Of a stretch of DNA of 64,000 nucleotides, positions 50,930 through 59,413 are shown piece after piece. The notes under the pieces are model-generated. The model saw nothing but the letters and a program-made list of their open reading frames with translations, made no database searches and was not told the origin of the DNA. The stretch's first letter is position 1, and every line of letters starts with the position of its first letter. The stretch comes from Thalassobius sp002708925. Its GTDB lineage: Bacteria > Pseudomonadota > Alphaproteobacteria > Rhodobacterales > Rhodobacteraceae. The translations under genes were made by a program, and so were the position numbers. The stretch spans positions 496,001-560,000 of the forward strand of contig NZ_JBNAGJ010000002.1 of assembly GCF_049803795.1 (NCBI RefSeq), in the 5' to 3' direction.

Positions 50930-51477
50930 GGCTGATGCTCGATCACTTGGAGTTGCTGCATTTCCGTCAGGAAGTCGGCCTTGGCCGAGGGGTGCGCCTC
51001 CAGCACTCTCAGGATGATCTGCCGCAAAAGCAGGAATTGCGGGGACGTTCCGAGGTCGACCGTCACGTCGATTTTCTGGCTGAACATGCCCCGGACCTTT
51101 GCGAGGTCCATCAGAGTGTTCCGCATTTCCCGCATCTGGGCGAGTTCCAGCAGCTTGTCGTCGTCGTCACCGCAGGACTCGATTGCTGACCGCAGGCGGC
51201 GCACGAGCCAGCGCAGATCGTTGTCAATGTCGTCGCCATCAGAAACAGCCGCTGCGGCCTCTTTCACTGCCGCAACATGCTCTGACTGTCGGACCCGCGC
51301 TGCGATCAACAGGCGCTCATCTTCGGGTACTTTCTTCCACCAGCGTTTGACGGACGTATCCGACACCCCGAATTGCTTGCCGATGGCAAGCATCGAGCGA
51401 GAGCCCGTCGCGAGTTCTTCCTTGATGCGGTCCTGCGTCGCCTGCGGCAGTTCGTCGAGCTTATGCCTGCGTCCCAT
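50926..51477 (-). CDS. Phage terminase small subunit
   Basis: A 183-residue DNA-binding protein directly upstream of the terminase large subunit and coupled to it by four bases. The N-terminus has a helix-turn-helix (IGKQFGVSDTSVKRWWKKV, about residues 33-51), as in small terminases that recognise packaging sites. The C-terminus is helical (LLLRQIILRVLEAH). The start at 51477 is the first ATG that keeps this layout; the 23-residue extension to 51546 is not matched. It also overlaps the end of the upstream small gene. Confidence 0.75.
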   Translation of the reverse strand: MGRRHKLDELPQATQDRIKEELATGSRSMLAIGKQFGVSDTSVKRWWKKVPEDERLLIAARVRQSEHVAAVKEAAAAVSDGDDIDNDLRWLVRRLRSAIESCGDDDDKLLELAQMREMRNTLMDLAKVRGMFSQKIDVTVDLGTSPQFLLLRQIILRVLEAHPSAKADFLTEMQQLQVIEHQP

Positions 51478-51775
51478 GCCGCCCCCAAAGATGAAGCGCG
51501 AGACCGGCAATGGCGACGAGTTCGATCCGATCAAGGACGCGGGCAAGCCACGGCTGCTGGCCTGTCAGTTCCTTGGTCAGGCCTTCATCCGCCCAGCCGA
51601 TCCATTCGGCCACCATCGCTTTGACGGCAACAATGGCATGTTCTTTCCGGCGCGTCGGCTGGTCATCGACCCATACAGACAGGTCCACGGGATCGACCGT
51701 CACTCGATCCCAATGGACCCCGAGCAGGACCGATGCAGCCGCCCGCTTCGTTGCGACTTGTTCCGCCGAAAACAT
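51461..51775 (-). CDS. Small phage protein of unknown function
   Basis: A 104-residue protein with no recognised domain. It lies between the terminase small subunit (17-bp overlap) and a 66-residue gene (one-base overlap at its ATG), so it is part of the phage packaging operon. The sequence is helical with Val/Ala-rich stretches (IVAVKAMVAEWIGWAD). It may be a head or packaging accessory protein. Confidence 0.55.
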   Translation of the reverse strand: MFSAEQVATKRAAASVLLGVHWDRVTVDPVDLSVWVDDQPTRRKEHAIVAVKAMVAEWIGWADEGLTKELTGQQPWLARVLDRIELVAIAGLALHLWGRHGTQA

Positions 51776-51975
51776 CAGTCGTCCGCCACGATTTCGAGCG
51801 GCACGCCGCGATCCGCAGCCTCGGCCTTCGCCGCCCGGTATTTCGACACCGACCGCGCATCCGTCTTGCGGATTTGCACCGGGGCCTTCGCGGGATCGAA
51901 GCTGCCCTTCTCGGCCTCCGCGAGTTGCGCCGCAAGGTCCGATGAGTGGCCTGCTGCTTCGATCCGACGAACCAT
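51775..51975 (-). CDS. Small phage protein of unknown function
   Basis: A 66-residue protein, MVRRIEAAGHSSD to EIVADD, rich in Ala, Lys and Glu. AGGAG precedes the ATG by only two bases, so translation may be weak or coupled. It is the first intact phage-type gene to the left of the junction with the truncated SDR gene. The open frame continues upstream into the SDR gene without a stop, which makes an artificial fusion of 340 codons. Confidence 0.45.
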   Translation of the reverse strand: MVRRIEAAGHSSDLAAQLAEAEKGSFDPAKAPVQIRKTDARSVSKYRAAKAEAADRGVPLEIVADD

Positions 51976-52098
51976 GACTCCTCGCCCAGGATGAACGTCT
52001 TCGCGAACATATCGGCGTTGCCCTCCACGTTCATCAGCGCCCATTCCTCGTTCATACGCTCGACGGCTGAATAGGGCGTCTTCGGCTCGACCTGTTCT
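51976..52098 (-). other. Phage gene fragment at the island right edge
   Basis: In the frame that starts at 52133 this stretch reads TPYSAVERMNEEWALMNVEG and NADMFAKTF. I think it is a piece of a phage replication protein: the MNExxAxxxxxG pattern opens a helicase or primase domain in some phages, but the match is weak. It has no start of its own. It is joined to the truncated SDR gene at about 52,100. Confidence 0.35.
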
Positions 52099-52797
52099 AG
52101 CGCCTTCTTCGGACAGGAAAAAGGCAATCGCATCAGCGACTTCTTCGGGCTCGGCCATGCGTGGATGAAAGGCTTTTCCGGTCAGGCGCTGCGCCTGATC
52201 TGCGGGCATGTTCGCCGTGATCGAGGTCCGCGTCAGGCCGGGCGCCACACAGTTTACCGTCACATGCGGGGCCAGTTCCTCGGCCATGCTGCGCGTCAGG
52301 GAGGCCACCGCCGCCTTGGCCGCCGCATAATCCGCCTGACCTGCCTCGCCTCCGAACACGATCGAGCTGACATTGACGATCCGCCCCCAGCCCCGCGCGA
52401 TCATGCCCGGCGCAAAGGCCTGAGACAGATGAATCGTGCCCATCAGGTTCAAATCCAGCGTCGAGCGCCATTGGGCCGCGTCGATCTCCAGAAACGGCGT
52501 ATAGAGCTGCGCAGACCGGATGCCTCCCACAAGATTGACCAGCAGATCAACCTGTCCCAGCTCGGCCAATGCCGTGTCAGCAAAGGCGCGGGCCTGATCC
52601 TGGTCGGTGATGTCCGCCCGCGTCGCAGACACGAGCAGATCACGGGGCAACGCCGACTGTGCCGCGTCCAGACGGTGGGAGGAGATATCCGTCAGCGCCA
52701 CCCCGCGAATGCCGCCCGCGACCAGCCGGTCGATGACGGCCCGCCCCATTGGGCCGCCCGCACCCGAGACCGCCGCGATGCGGCCTTGGGAGCTCAT
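52099..52797 (-). pseudogene. SDR-family dehydrogenase, truncated at the 3' end by the phage island
   Basis: The first about 233 residues of a short-chain dehydrogenase: Rossmann SGAGGPMGRAV (about 10-20), NLVGG (about 87), Ser139 area and YxxxK as Y154-A-A-A-K158, then PEEVADAIAFFLSEEG. The normal C-terminal segment (about 20 residues ending in a Gly-Gly pair) is missing; the frame runs on into phage sequence for another 100 codons. The ATG overlaps the aliA stop, so this was the last gene of the alicyclic acid operon. It may be non-functional. Confidence 0.8.
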
Positions 52798-54443
52798 GCG
52801 AGCCCCATCTCATCGCGCAGCATCTTGCGCAGCGCGAATTTCTGGATTTTGCCAGACGCGGTCGAAGGCAGGGCCTTGCGGATTTCCAGCCGCTCGGGCC
52901 AGTAGTTCTTCGAGAAGTGATGCTGCGACAGGAAGCTCTGCATCTCCTCGAAGCTAAGCGCCTGCCCCGGTTTGGGCACGACAAAGGCGCAGGCCCGTTC
53001 GCCCAAGCGGTCATCCGGGTAGCCAACGATCGCCACGGTGGCGACAGCCGGGTGTTTGAACAGGGCGGTTTCCACCTCGACCACGGGGATGTTTTCGGCG
53101 CCGCGGATGATAATGTCCTTGGACCGGCCGCAGATACGGATATAGCCGTTTTCATCGGCGCGGGCGATGTCACCCGTGTCGAACCAGCCGTCGGCATCCA
53201 CGGTGTTCCACTGCGGACGTTTCAGATAGCCGCCGAAATTGGAGCAGCCGCGAACGTACAGCTCTCCCTCTTCGTGGGGCTGGGCGATGGTGCCTTCGGG
53301 GGTGCGGATCTGCACCTCCATCCCGGCCAGGGGATAGCCATCACTGTGGATCGAGCGTTCGTCCGGGTCGTCCAGATTGGTCAGCGTCACGGCCCCGTTT
53401 TCCGTCATGCCCCAGGCGGACACGATCTTAGTGCCCAGCACGGCGCGGGCGCGTTCCACCACCGGGCCGGGAATGGCGGTGCCGGCACATAGGAAGGTGC
53501 GCAGCGATGCGGAATCGGTGCCGTCTTCCTCGACCGCATTGGACAGATCCATCAGGAACGGGGTCGAGGCCATGGTGAAGGTGCAGCCGTCCTGCTCTAC
53601 CACCTTGGCGGCCAGGGATTTGTCCCAGGTGTCCAGCAGCACGGCGCGGGCCTGCAATTGCACGGGCATCAGCAGCCCATACATGAACCCGGTCTGGTGC
53701 GCCATGGGCGAGGCCATCAGCACCACGTCATCCGCGCCCAGATGCAGGCGGTCTGCATAGGGGACCAGATTGGCATACATGGTGTTGGCGGTATGCATGA
53801 CGCCCTTGGGCTCACCCGTGGTGCCCGAGGTATAGATCAACTGGCACACGGCATTGGCATCAGGGCGGTTTTCGGTGGTGATGCGGGCCATGTCGGGGTC
53901 ATCGTCCAGGGCCGGGTCGAACAGGGTGGTCTCTAGATCGCGCGCGCCTGTGCCGCCCTGCACCAGCACGTGTTGCAGATCGGGCAAGTCGGGCAGCATG
54001 GCATCGGTCATCGCCTCGTGATCGAAGCCGCGGAACAGTTTGAGGATGACAAAAACCTTGGCCTCGCCGTGGCGCAGCATGAAGGTCAGCTCGTGTTCGC
54101 GGAAGATATGCATCACCGGGTTGAACACGGCACCTAGGCGCGCGCAGCCCAGATAGGTGGCCACGAATTGCCAGCTGTTGGGCAATTGGCAGGACACGAC
54201 ATCATCGCGCCCCACACCCAGACGCGACAGGCCCACGGCGGCGCGGTTGGCCAGAACGTCCAGCTCGGCCCAGGTCAGATCGCGGCGCGCGCCCGTGCTG
54301 ACCACGACCGAGGTCAGCGCCGGTTTGTCAGGACAATCGCGCAGGCATTCGTCAAAATAGTCATTGACCGTTTTCCCGTGCCAGAACCCTTTTTCCGTCA
54401 TCTCTTGGATACGAGGTTCGATCAGAACAGCATCGAATTGCAT
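52794..54443 (-). CDS. aliA: Cyclohexanecarboxylate-CoA ligase (AliA-like)
   Basis: A 549-residue ANL-family acyl-CoA synthetase. The AMP-binding signature YTSGTTGEPKGV lies at about residue 183, and the C-terminal DxxxxR (FDTGDIARADENGYIRICGRSKD) at about 420-442. The catalytic Lys is near 525 (ALPSTASGKIQ). It would activate cyclohexanecarboxylate with ATP and CoA in the cytosol. The ATG at 54443 has GGAGGAG upstream. In the same operon are badH, badI and an acyl-CoA dehydrogenase. The AliA call follows from that context and family resemblance; a related ring acid is possible. Confidence 0.85.
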   Translation of the reverse strand: MQFDAVLIEPRIQEMTEKGFWHGKTVNDYFDECLRDCPDKPALTSVVVSTGARRDLTWAELDVLANRAAVGLSRLGVGRDDVVSCQLPNSWQFVATYLGCARLGAVFNPVMHIFREHELTFMLRHGEAKVFVILKLFRGFDHEAMTDAMLPDLPDLQHVLVQGGTGARDLETTLFDPALDDDPDMARITTENRPDANAVCQLIYTSGTTGEPKGVMHTANTMYANLVPYADRLHLGADDVVLMASPMAHQTGFMYGLLMPVQLQARAVLLDTWDKSLAAKVVEQDGCTFTMASTPFLMDLSNAVEEDGTDSASLRTFLCAGTAIPGPVVERARAVLGTKIVSAWGMTENGAVTLTNLDDPDERSIHSDGYPLAGMEVQIRTPEGTIAQPHEEGELYVRGCSNFGGYLKRPQWNTVDADGWFDTGDIARADENGYIRICGRSKDIIIRGAENIPVVEVETALFKHPAVATVAIVGYPDDRLGERACAFVVPKPGQALSFEEMQSFLSQHHFSKNYWPERLEIRKALPSTASGKIQKFALRKMLRDEMGLA

Positions 54444-54527
54444 GGGGTCTCCTCCTCCATGGGGTTGGCGCACCGGCCTGCGCTCCTCTTGCAGACCGGG
54501 CGGCAGATTGGTGGCGTGCCGGCCGGT

Positions 54528-55676
54528 TTACGCCGCACGCCCCGCCCGTTCGCGGGCGATAATGTTTTTCATGATGTGCGCCGTGCCGTCCCCGATTTGC
54601 AGGCCCAGCACGTCGCGCAGGCGCTGCTGGAAGGGGAAGTCCTCGGAATAGCCGGCATGGCCGTGGATCAGCAGACAGGCATGGATCGCCTCATAGGCCA
54701 GAAGGGGCGGCCACCATTTGGTCATTGCGGCCTCGGCGGTGTGGGGCAGACCCTGATCCTTCAGCCACAGGGCATTCATCGACATCAGGCGGGCCGCTTC
54801 GAGTTTCGTGTCGAAATCGGCCAATTGGTGCGTCACCCCCTGAAAGGCCGACAGCGGTTTGCCAAAGGCCTGACGTTCGTTGATATAGGACCACGTTTCA
54901 TCCAGGCTTTGCCGCGCGGTGCCGATACATTGCAGCCCGATCAGCGAGCGCGAGAAATCGAACCCGTGCATGACCTGGCCAAAGCCCTTGCCCTCTTCGC
55001 CCAGCAGATATTCGGCGGGGACGCGCACATTATCGAACCAGATCGAGCCATGCCCGACCGAGTTCTGCCCGCAATTGGCGAATTTCGAGGTGGTGATCCC
55101 CGGCAGGTCCAGCGGCACCAGGATGGCGGACACGCCACGCGCGCGGTCCTCGGGTTTGCCGGTGCGCGCAAAGGTGACGACGCCCTTGGAAATCTGGTTG
55201 GCCGAGATCGAGGTTTTTTCACCGTTGATGATATAGTGATCGCCGTCGCGTTCCATCCGCAGGCCCAGATTGGCCGCGTCCGATCCGCCCTTGGGTTCGG
55301 TCAGGGCGATGGCCAGCATATGCTCGCCAGCGATCAGCCCCGGCAGCCAGTCCTGCGCGATTTCCGGCGCTGCGAACTGGCGCAAAATCTGCCCGTTCAG
55401 CGACGCCAGCAGCGACGTATAGGCAAAGGTGAAATCGGCGCGGGCGATTTCTTCGGTGATCACGCCGGAATAAAGATAGCTGGCGCCCATCCCGCCGAAC
55501 TCTTCGGGCATTTCGGGGGCGATCAGGCCCAGTTGCCCCATTTCGCGCAGCAAATCCATGTCGAATTTACCCACTTTTTCCCGCGCCAAATAGCCGGGGG
55601 CGACCCGCTCTTGGGCGAATTTGCGTGCCAGATCGCGGATCTGATCCAGCTCTTCAGTATCGAAAATCGTTTTCAT
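54528..55676 (-). CDS. aliB: Cyclohexanecarboxyl-CoA dehydrogenase-like acyl-CoA dehydrogenase (AliB-like)
   Basis: A 382-residue FAD-dependent dehydrogenase. Markers are LAIALTEPKGGSDAANL (about 121-137), the INGEKTSISAN region, and the C-terminal RDVLGLQIGDGTAHIMKNIIARE. At the place of the usual YEGT it reads IGDGT, so the catalytic Glu seems replaced by Asp. The start at 55676 has AGGACAGG upstream; the frame to 55937 is not supported. It would introduce the ring double bond that BadK hydrates. It lies between aliA and badI on the same strand. Confidence 0.82.
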   Translation of the reverse strand: MKTIFDTEELDQIRDLARKFAQERVAPGYLAREKVGKFDMDLLREMGQLGLIAPEMPEEFGGMGASYLYSGVITEEIARADFTFAYTSLLASLNGQILRQFAAPEIAQDWLPGLIAGEHMLAIALTEPKGGSDAANLGLRMERDGDHYIINGEKTSISANQISKGVVTFARTGKPEDRARGVSAILVPLDLPGITTSKFANCGQNSVGHGSIWFDNVRVPAEYLLGEEGKGFGQVMHGFDFSRSLIGLQCIGTARQSLDETWSYINERQAFGKPLSAFQGVTHQLADFDTKLEAARLMSMNALWLKDQGLPHTAEAAMTKWWPPLLAYEAIHACLLIHGHAGYSEDFPFQQRLRDVLGLQIGDGTAHIMKNIIARERAGRAA

Positions 55677-55732
55677 CCTGTCCTCCCATATGCAGGCCGT
55701 TGGGTGGGGCCCGCAGGCCCCAACCCGTTGGA

Positions 55733-56515
55733 TCACTTGCCGAATTTTCGGAAATCGGGCTTGCGCTTTTCCTTGAAGGCGATGCCGCCTTCTTTGCTTT
55801 CGTCCGTGTCGTAGTAGAGCGACAGGCCCAGCATCCCGAGGCCAGCAATGCCACGCTGGTGTTCGGTGTCCATGTTGAAGCTGCGCTTGGCCAGGGCGAT
55901 GGCGGTGGGCGATTTCTCCATGATCTCGGCGCACCATTTGGTGACTTCGGCGTCCAGCGCGTCATGCGGCACGACGCAGTTGGCCAGCCCCATATCCACG
56001 GCTTCCTGGGCGGAATACCGACGGCACATGTACCAGATTTCGCGGGCTTTTTTCTCGCCCACCACGCGTGCCAAGAAGGCCGTGCCGAACCCCGGATCGA
56101 CCGAGCCGACCTTGGGGCCGACCTGACCGAACTGCGCGCGGTCACCGGCGATGGTCATGTCGCAAATGGTGGCCAGCACGTTGCCGCCGCCGATGGCAAA
56201 GCCCTGCACGCGGGCGATCACGGGTTTGGGCACATCGCGGATGATGGTGTGCAGATCCTCCATCGGCAGGCCGATGGTGCCGCGCCCGTCATACTGGCCT
56301 TCGTGGGCCGACTGGTCGCCGCCGGTGCAGAACGCCTTGTCGCCCGCGCCGGTCAGCACGATGACGCCAACGGATTTGTCCCAGCCGGCGGTGTTGAAGG
56401 CGTGGATCAGCTCTTCGCAAGTTTGACCGCGAAAGGCGTTATAGACCTCGGGGCGGTTGATGGTGATCCAGGCGGCGCCGTCTTTTACCTCGTAGAGGAT
56501 GTCTTCGTAGGTCAT
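55733..56515 (-). CDS. badI: 2-ketocyclohexanecarboxyl-CoA hydrolase BadI
   Basis: A 260-residue crotonase-fold enzyme that closely resembles BadI of Rhodopseudomonas: NAFRGQTCEELI, DKAFCTGGDQSAHEG, DGRGTIGLPMEDLHT and GQVGPKVGSVDPGFGTAF. BadI opens the ring of 2-ketocyclohexanecarboxyl-CoA by hydrolysis to give pimeloyl-CoA. AAGGAGG precedes the ATG by seven bases. It sits between badH and aliB. Of all genes in this locus this one is the most specific marker for the cyclohexanecarboxylate pathway. Confidence 0.93.
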   Translation of the reverse strand: MTYEDILYEVKDGAAWITINRPEVYNAFRGQTCEELIHAFNTAGWDKSVGVIVLTGAGDKAFCTGGDQSAHEGQYDGRGTIGLPMEDLHTIIRDVPKPVIARVQGFAIGGGNVLATICDMTIAGDRAQFGQVGPKVGSVDPGFGTAFLARVVGEKKAREIWYMCRRYSAQEAVDMGLANCVVPHDALDAEVTKWCAEIMEKSPTAIALAKRSFNMDTEHQRGIAGLGMLGLSLYYDTDESKEGGIAFKEKRKPDFRKFGK

Positions 56516-56525
56516 GTGGGCCTCC

Positions 56526-57293
56526 TTAGCCGTGCATGGTCAGACCGCCGGACACCGACAGAACCTGACCCGTGATAAAGCCCGCGTCGTCGCTGGCGAA
56601 AAAGGCGATTGCACCGGGCAGATCGCCGGGCTGCCCCAGGCGGCCCATCGGCACCGCGCGGGTAAAGGCCACGCGCAATTTTTCCTTGTCACCGGCGGCC
56701 TCCATGAAGGCATCCAGCATCGCGGTATCGGTCACGCCAGGGCAGACCACGTTGACCGAGATCCCCTGCCGCGCATGTTCACGCGCGATGGTTTTGGAAA
56801 AGGCAATGACGCCGGCCTTGCAGGCGGCATAGACGCTTTCGCCAGACGACCCGCCCCGCGCTGCATCCGAGGCCAGCGACACGATTTTACCGGCGCGCCG
56901 CTCGGCCATCTTGGCCAGAACGGGATGGGTGATGTTCAGCACACCGCGCAGGTTGATGTTGATGATCTTGGTCCAGAAATCCGGGTCGCTCTTGAGGAAG
57001 GGCGTGAACACGTCCCAGCCAACCCCGTTCACCAGCACGTCGATGGGACCCAGCTCGGCCTCGATCTGCTCGACCGCCGCAGCCGTTGCAGGGGCATCCG
57101 TCAGATCCACGGACACGGCCATGCCGGTCGCGCCAATGGCCTCGATTTGTTGGACCACCGCCTTGGCCGCCGATTCGTTCAGATCGACCACAGCCACGCG
57201 CGCGCCCTCTTCGGCAAAGCGCAGGCAGGTTGCCGCACCAATACCGCCACCACCACCTGTTACGACAACAGTTTTACCTTTTAGCCCTTTCAC
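56526..57293 (-). CDS. badH: 2-hydroxycyclohexanecarboxyl-CoA dehydrogenase BadH
   Basis: A 255-residue short-chain dehydrogenase. The Rossmann loop is TGGGGGIGAAT (about 12-22), catalytic Ser in ASDAAR (about 142), and YxxxK as Y155-A-A-C-K159. The C-terminus ITGQVLSVSGGLTMHG matches the BadH family. It oxidises the 2-hydroxy ester to the keto ester for BadI. The start is a GTG at 57293 with GGAGG five to nine bases upstream. It is the first gene of the minus-strand operon badH-badI-aliB-aliA-SDR. Confidence 0.9.
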   Translation of the reverse strand: MKGLKGKTVVVTGGGGGIGAATCLRFAEEGARVAVVDLNESAAKAVVQQIEAIGATGMAVSVDLTDAPATAAAVEQIEAELGPIDVLVNGVGWDVFTPFLKSDPDFWTKIININLRGVLNITHPVLAKMAERRAGKIVSLASDAARGGSSGESVYAACKAGVIAFSKTIAREHARQGISVNVVCPGVTDTAMLDAFMEAAGDKEKLRVAFTRAVPMGRLGQPGDLPGAIAFFASDDAGFITGQVLSVSGGLTMHG

Positions 57294-57333
57294 GGGTTCC
57301 TCCTTAATGCAACGCGAGAAACATGAAGATCAC

Positions 57334-57355
57334 ACACGCGCATGATAATGCGTGT
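57334..57355. promoter_or_regulatory. Inverted repeat upstream of badH
   Basis: ACACGC and its complement GCGTGT flank a 10-base spacer, about 41-62 bases upstream of the badH start. It may be a leader hairpin or a regulator site. It is distinct from the TTGTCAT elements in the same region. Confidence 0.35.
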
Positions 57356-57434
57356 TAATTCTCCTCCCTATGTGTCTCGCCTCCAAAACTAGACAGGTTG
57401 GGACGATACTTACTGGATATTTTATGTCAAGTAG

Positions 57435-57444
57435 TTGTCATTAA
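57435..57444. promoter_or_regulatory. TTGTCATTAA element in the badH-badR intergenic region
   Basis: TTGTCATTAA lies between divergent badH and the MarR gene. The same ten bases recur at 60781 and close variants at 59222 and 59371. It is a candidate operator for the MarR-type regulator encoded next door. A half-site ATGTCAA lies ten bases to its left. Confidence 0.5.
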
Positions 57445-57500
57445 TTTCTGGCAAGCATCCAATCAAGCTCGGTTGACTTGCCCCGCATTTCCCCAGATGA

Positions 57501-58007
57501 ATGTCCCCCATGAACGAAGATGTTGATTTCCCGCAGCCTTCTCAGGTGGACGACCTGGCGAACCGCCTTTTCTTTCGGCTGTACCAGTCTGCTAACCTGC
57601 TCCATAAAACCGGAACAAAGGCGCTGGACGACACCCACATCACGACTCAGCAATGGGCTGTTGTCGGCGCGCTGGCCCGTCAGGGGTATGAACAGGGAAT
57701 CGCCGTGGGCGAGCTGACCAAGTTCCTGCTGGTCAGTCGGCAAAACCTGTCGGGCGTTCTGGCCCGTCTGGAACGGGACGAATTGATCGAGCGCGTGGTT
57801 TCCCCACATGATAGCCGCAGCCGTCTGATCCGCCTGACAAAACGCGGGCGCCACCTGTGGCGCACCGACATGAGTGACCGTATCTCTCGCTTCTATGACG
57901 AGGCTTTGGCGGGGTTTTCGACCACCGACAAGATTCACGCGATCCACTATTTCGACAAGATCCTGACGAACCTCAAGCAGATCGAGCAGAATCAGGGCGA
58001 GTCATAG
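57501..58007 (+). CDS. badR: MarR-family transcriptional regulator (BadR-like)
   Basis: A 168-residue MarR protein. The winged helix-turn-helix covers about residues 50-110: TTQQWAVVGALAR, VGELTKFLLVSRQNLSGVLARLERDELIERVVSPHDSRSRLIRLTKRG. The conserved D-x-R-S-R wing is present. In Rhodopseudomonas BadR controls the badHI-aliAB genes by sensing 2-ketocyclohexanecarboxyl-CoA. Here the gene diverges from badH, which fits. ATGs at 57501 and 57510 are both possible; neither has a strong ribosome site. Its 3' end overlaps the convergent dehydrogenase by six bases. Confidence 0.83.
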   Translation: MSPMNEDVDFPQPSQVDDLANRLFFRLYQSANLLHKTGTKALDDTHITTQQWAVVGALARQGYEQGIAVGELTKFLLVSRQNLSGVLARLERDELIERVVSPHDSRSRLIRLTKRGRHLWRTDMSDRISRFYDEALAGFSTTDKIHAIHYFDKILTNLKQIEQNQGES

Positions 58008-59165
58008 GCCCGCCCGCTCCCGCGCCTGTGCGGCCATGCTGCGCGCGATGATCCCCTGTTGAACCTGGGTCGTGCCTTCGTAGATACGGAACAGGCGCGC
58101 ATCGCGGAACAGCTGTTCGGCGCGATATTCGCGGATATACCCCGCCCCGCCATGCACCTGCACATTGCGATCCGCCACACGCCCCACCATTTCCGAGGCA
58201 AACATTTTGGCACAAGAGGCCAGCGTACTGACATCCTCGCCTGCATCGCGCCGGCGCGCGGCATCCTCGACCATGGCGCGCGCGGCATAGGCCTCGGCAC
58301 GGCTGTCTGCGAACATCACTTGCAGCATCTGGAAATCCGCAATCGGACGGCCGAATTGCTTACGCGACACGGCATAATCCATCATGTCGTCGATGATCCG
58401 CTCGGCCAGCCCGACACAGGCCGCCGCGATATGCAGCCGCCCTTTGTCCAGCACCTTCATCGCGGTTTTGAAACCCATGCCCTCGACCCCGCCGATCAGG
58501 GCAGCCGCGGGGATTCGGCAATCTTCGAAGATCACGTCACAGACATGCGCGCCCTGCTGACCCATCTTCTTTTCGGGCTTGCCGGTGGACAGACCCGGCG
58601 TTCCGGCTTCGACCACAAAGGCGGACACGCCCGCCGCGCCCCTCTGCGCCGGATCGGTCCGCGCCATCACGGTAAATGCCCCCGCCAGCGGCGCGTTGGT
58701 GATAAACCGCTTGGTCCCGTTCAGCACATATGTATCGCCATCGCGCACCGCCGTGGTCCGCACGGATCCCGCGTCCGATCCAACATCCGGCTCGGTCAGC
58801 GCAAAAGAGCCGATCAGCTCGCCAGTCGCAATTCGCGGCAGATAGGTGGCCTTTTGCGCGTCCGTGCCATCAATCACGATCCCCTGCGAGCCGATCCCCA
58901 CATTCGTTGCGAAAATCGAGCGGAACGCAGGCGCGGCGCGGCCGATCTCGAAGATCAAGGCCGCCTCTTCGGACATGTTCAGCCCCAGCCCGCCATACTC
59001 TTCAGGGATCGACAGGCCGAACAGGCCCAGATCGCGCATCTCTTGAATGATGTCCTGCGGAATTGCATCGGCTTCCGCGACCTCCGGCTCGGCCGGGATC
59101 AGCCGCTGATCGACAAATTTGCGAATCGTATCGACAAGCTGCACGCGGATCTCTGGGTCAAGCAT
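58002..59165 (-). CDS. Acyl-CoA dehydrogenase (BadJ-like candidate)
   Basis: A 387-residue FAD enzyme with GSFALTEPDVGSDAGSVRTTA (about 124-144), the DVIFEDCRIPA strand, QFGRPIADFQ, and the C-terminal RLFRIYEGTTQVQQ, with the usual catalytic Glu in YEGT. The ATG at 59165 has AGGGAGGA upstream. It is the second acyl-CoA dehydrogenase of the locus, and unlike AliB it keeps the Glu. It may oxidise a pathway intermediate or a side-chain acyl-CoA. It diverges from the pseudogene/badK transcript. Confidence 0.82.
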   Translation of the reverse strand: MLDPEIRVQLVDTIRKFVDQRLIPAEPEVAEADAIPQDIIQEMRDLGLFGLSIPEEYGGLGLNMSEEAALIFEIGRAAPAFRSIFATNVGIGSQGIVIDGTDAQKATYLPRIATGELIGSFALTEPDVGSDAGSVRTTAVRDGDTYVLNGTKRFITNAPLAGAFTVMARTDPAQRGAAGVSAFVVEAGTPGLSTGKPEKKMGQQGAHVCDVIFEDCRIPAAALIGGVEGMGFKTAMKVLDKGRLHIAAACVGLAERIIDDMMDYAVSRKQFGRPIADFQMLQVMFADSRAEAYAARAMVEDAARRRDAGEDVSTLASCAKMFASEMVGRVADRNVQVHGGAGYIREYRAEQLFRDARLFRIYEGTTQVQQGIIARSMAAQARERAGL

Positions 59166-59221
59166 TGTGTCCTCCCTCTGGCCGAATCTGGCCATGCACA
59201 TTTGGCTAGTTAATCAATATA

Positions 59222-59233
59222 TTGTCATATTAA
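59222..59233. promoter_or_regulatory. TTGTCATATTAA element upstream of the dehydrogenase gene
   Basis: TTGTCATATTAA is part of a wider imperfect palindrome centred on CAATATATTG (59215-59224), about 57 bp upstream of the dehydrogenase start. It is a variant of the element at 57435 and 60781. Confidence 0.5.
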
Positions 59234-59370
59234 GGCACCCAAAGCCTGGCAAGCATAGATTTTCGCATCTCCAGAATCATAGGTTTATCACCTTGCTTTT
59301 TAATATACTTTTGAATTCGACCGCTATCCTCAAGTGTTCACCCATAACAAGACGTGTATTCAGACTTGCT

Positions 59371-59381
59371 TTATATGACAA
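59371..59381. promoter_or_regulatory. TTGTCATATAA element (reverse) upstream of the pseudogene/badK unit
   Basis: The + strand reads TTATATGACAA, whose complement is TTGTCATATAA, close to the 59222 copy. It lies about 33 bp before the start of the plus-strand pseudogene/badK transcript. Together the two copies flank the divergent promoters. Confidence 0.5.
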
Positions 59382-59413
59382 TCTATTTACATTAATAACG
59401 GGAGGAACACAGA

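Noticed and set aside
44840..52100. Search for an integrase, repressor and structural phage genes in the island
   Set aside because: Only terminase, HNH and small phage genes were seen. I found no tyrosine or serine integrase, so I call it a remnant, not a complete prophage.
54168..55814. 548-codon plus-strand open frame opposite aliB and aliA
   Set aside because: It overlaps two strongly supported minus-strand genes, has no homology and shows the His/Gln/Arg-rich composition of an antisense shadow.
57441..57947. 168-codon minus-strand frame opposite the MarR gene
   Set aside because: The plus-strand MarR gene has full winged-helix motifs; the other strand has none.
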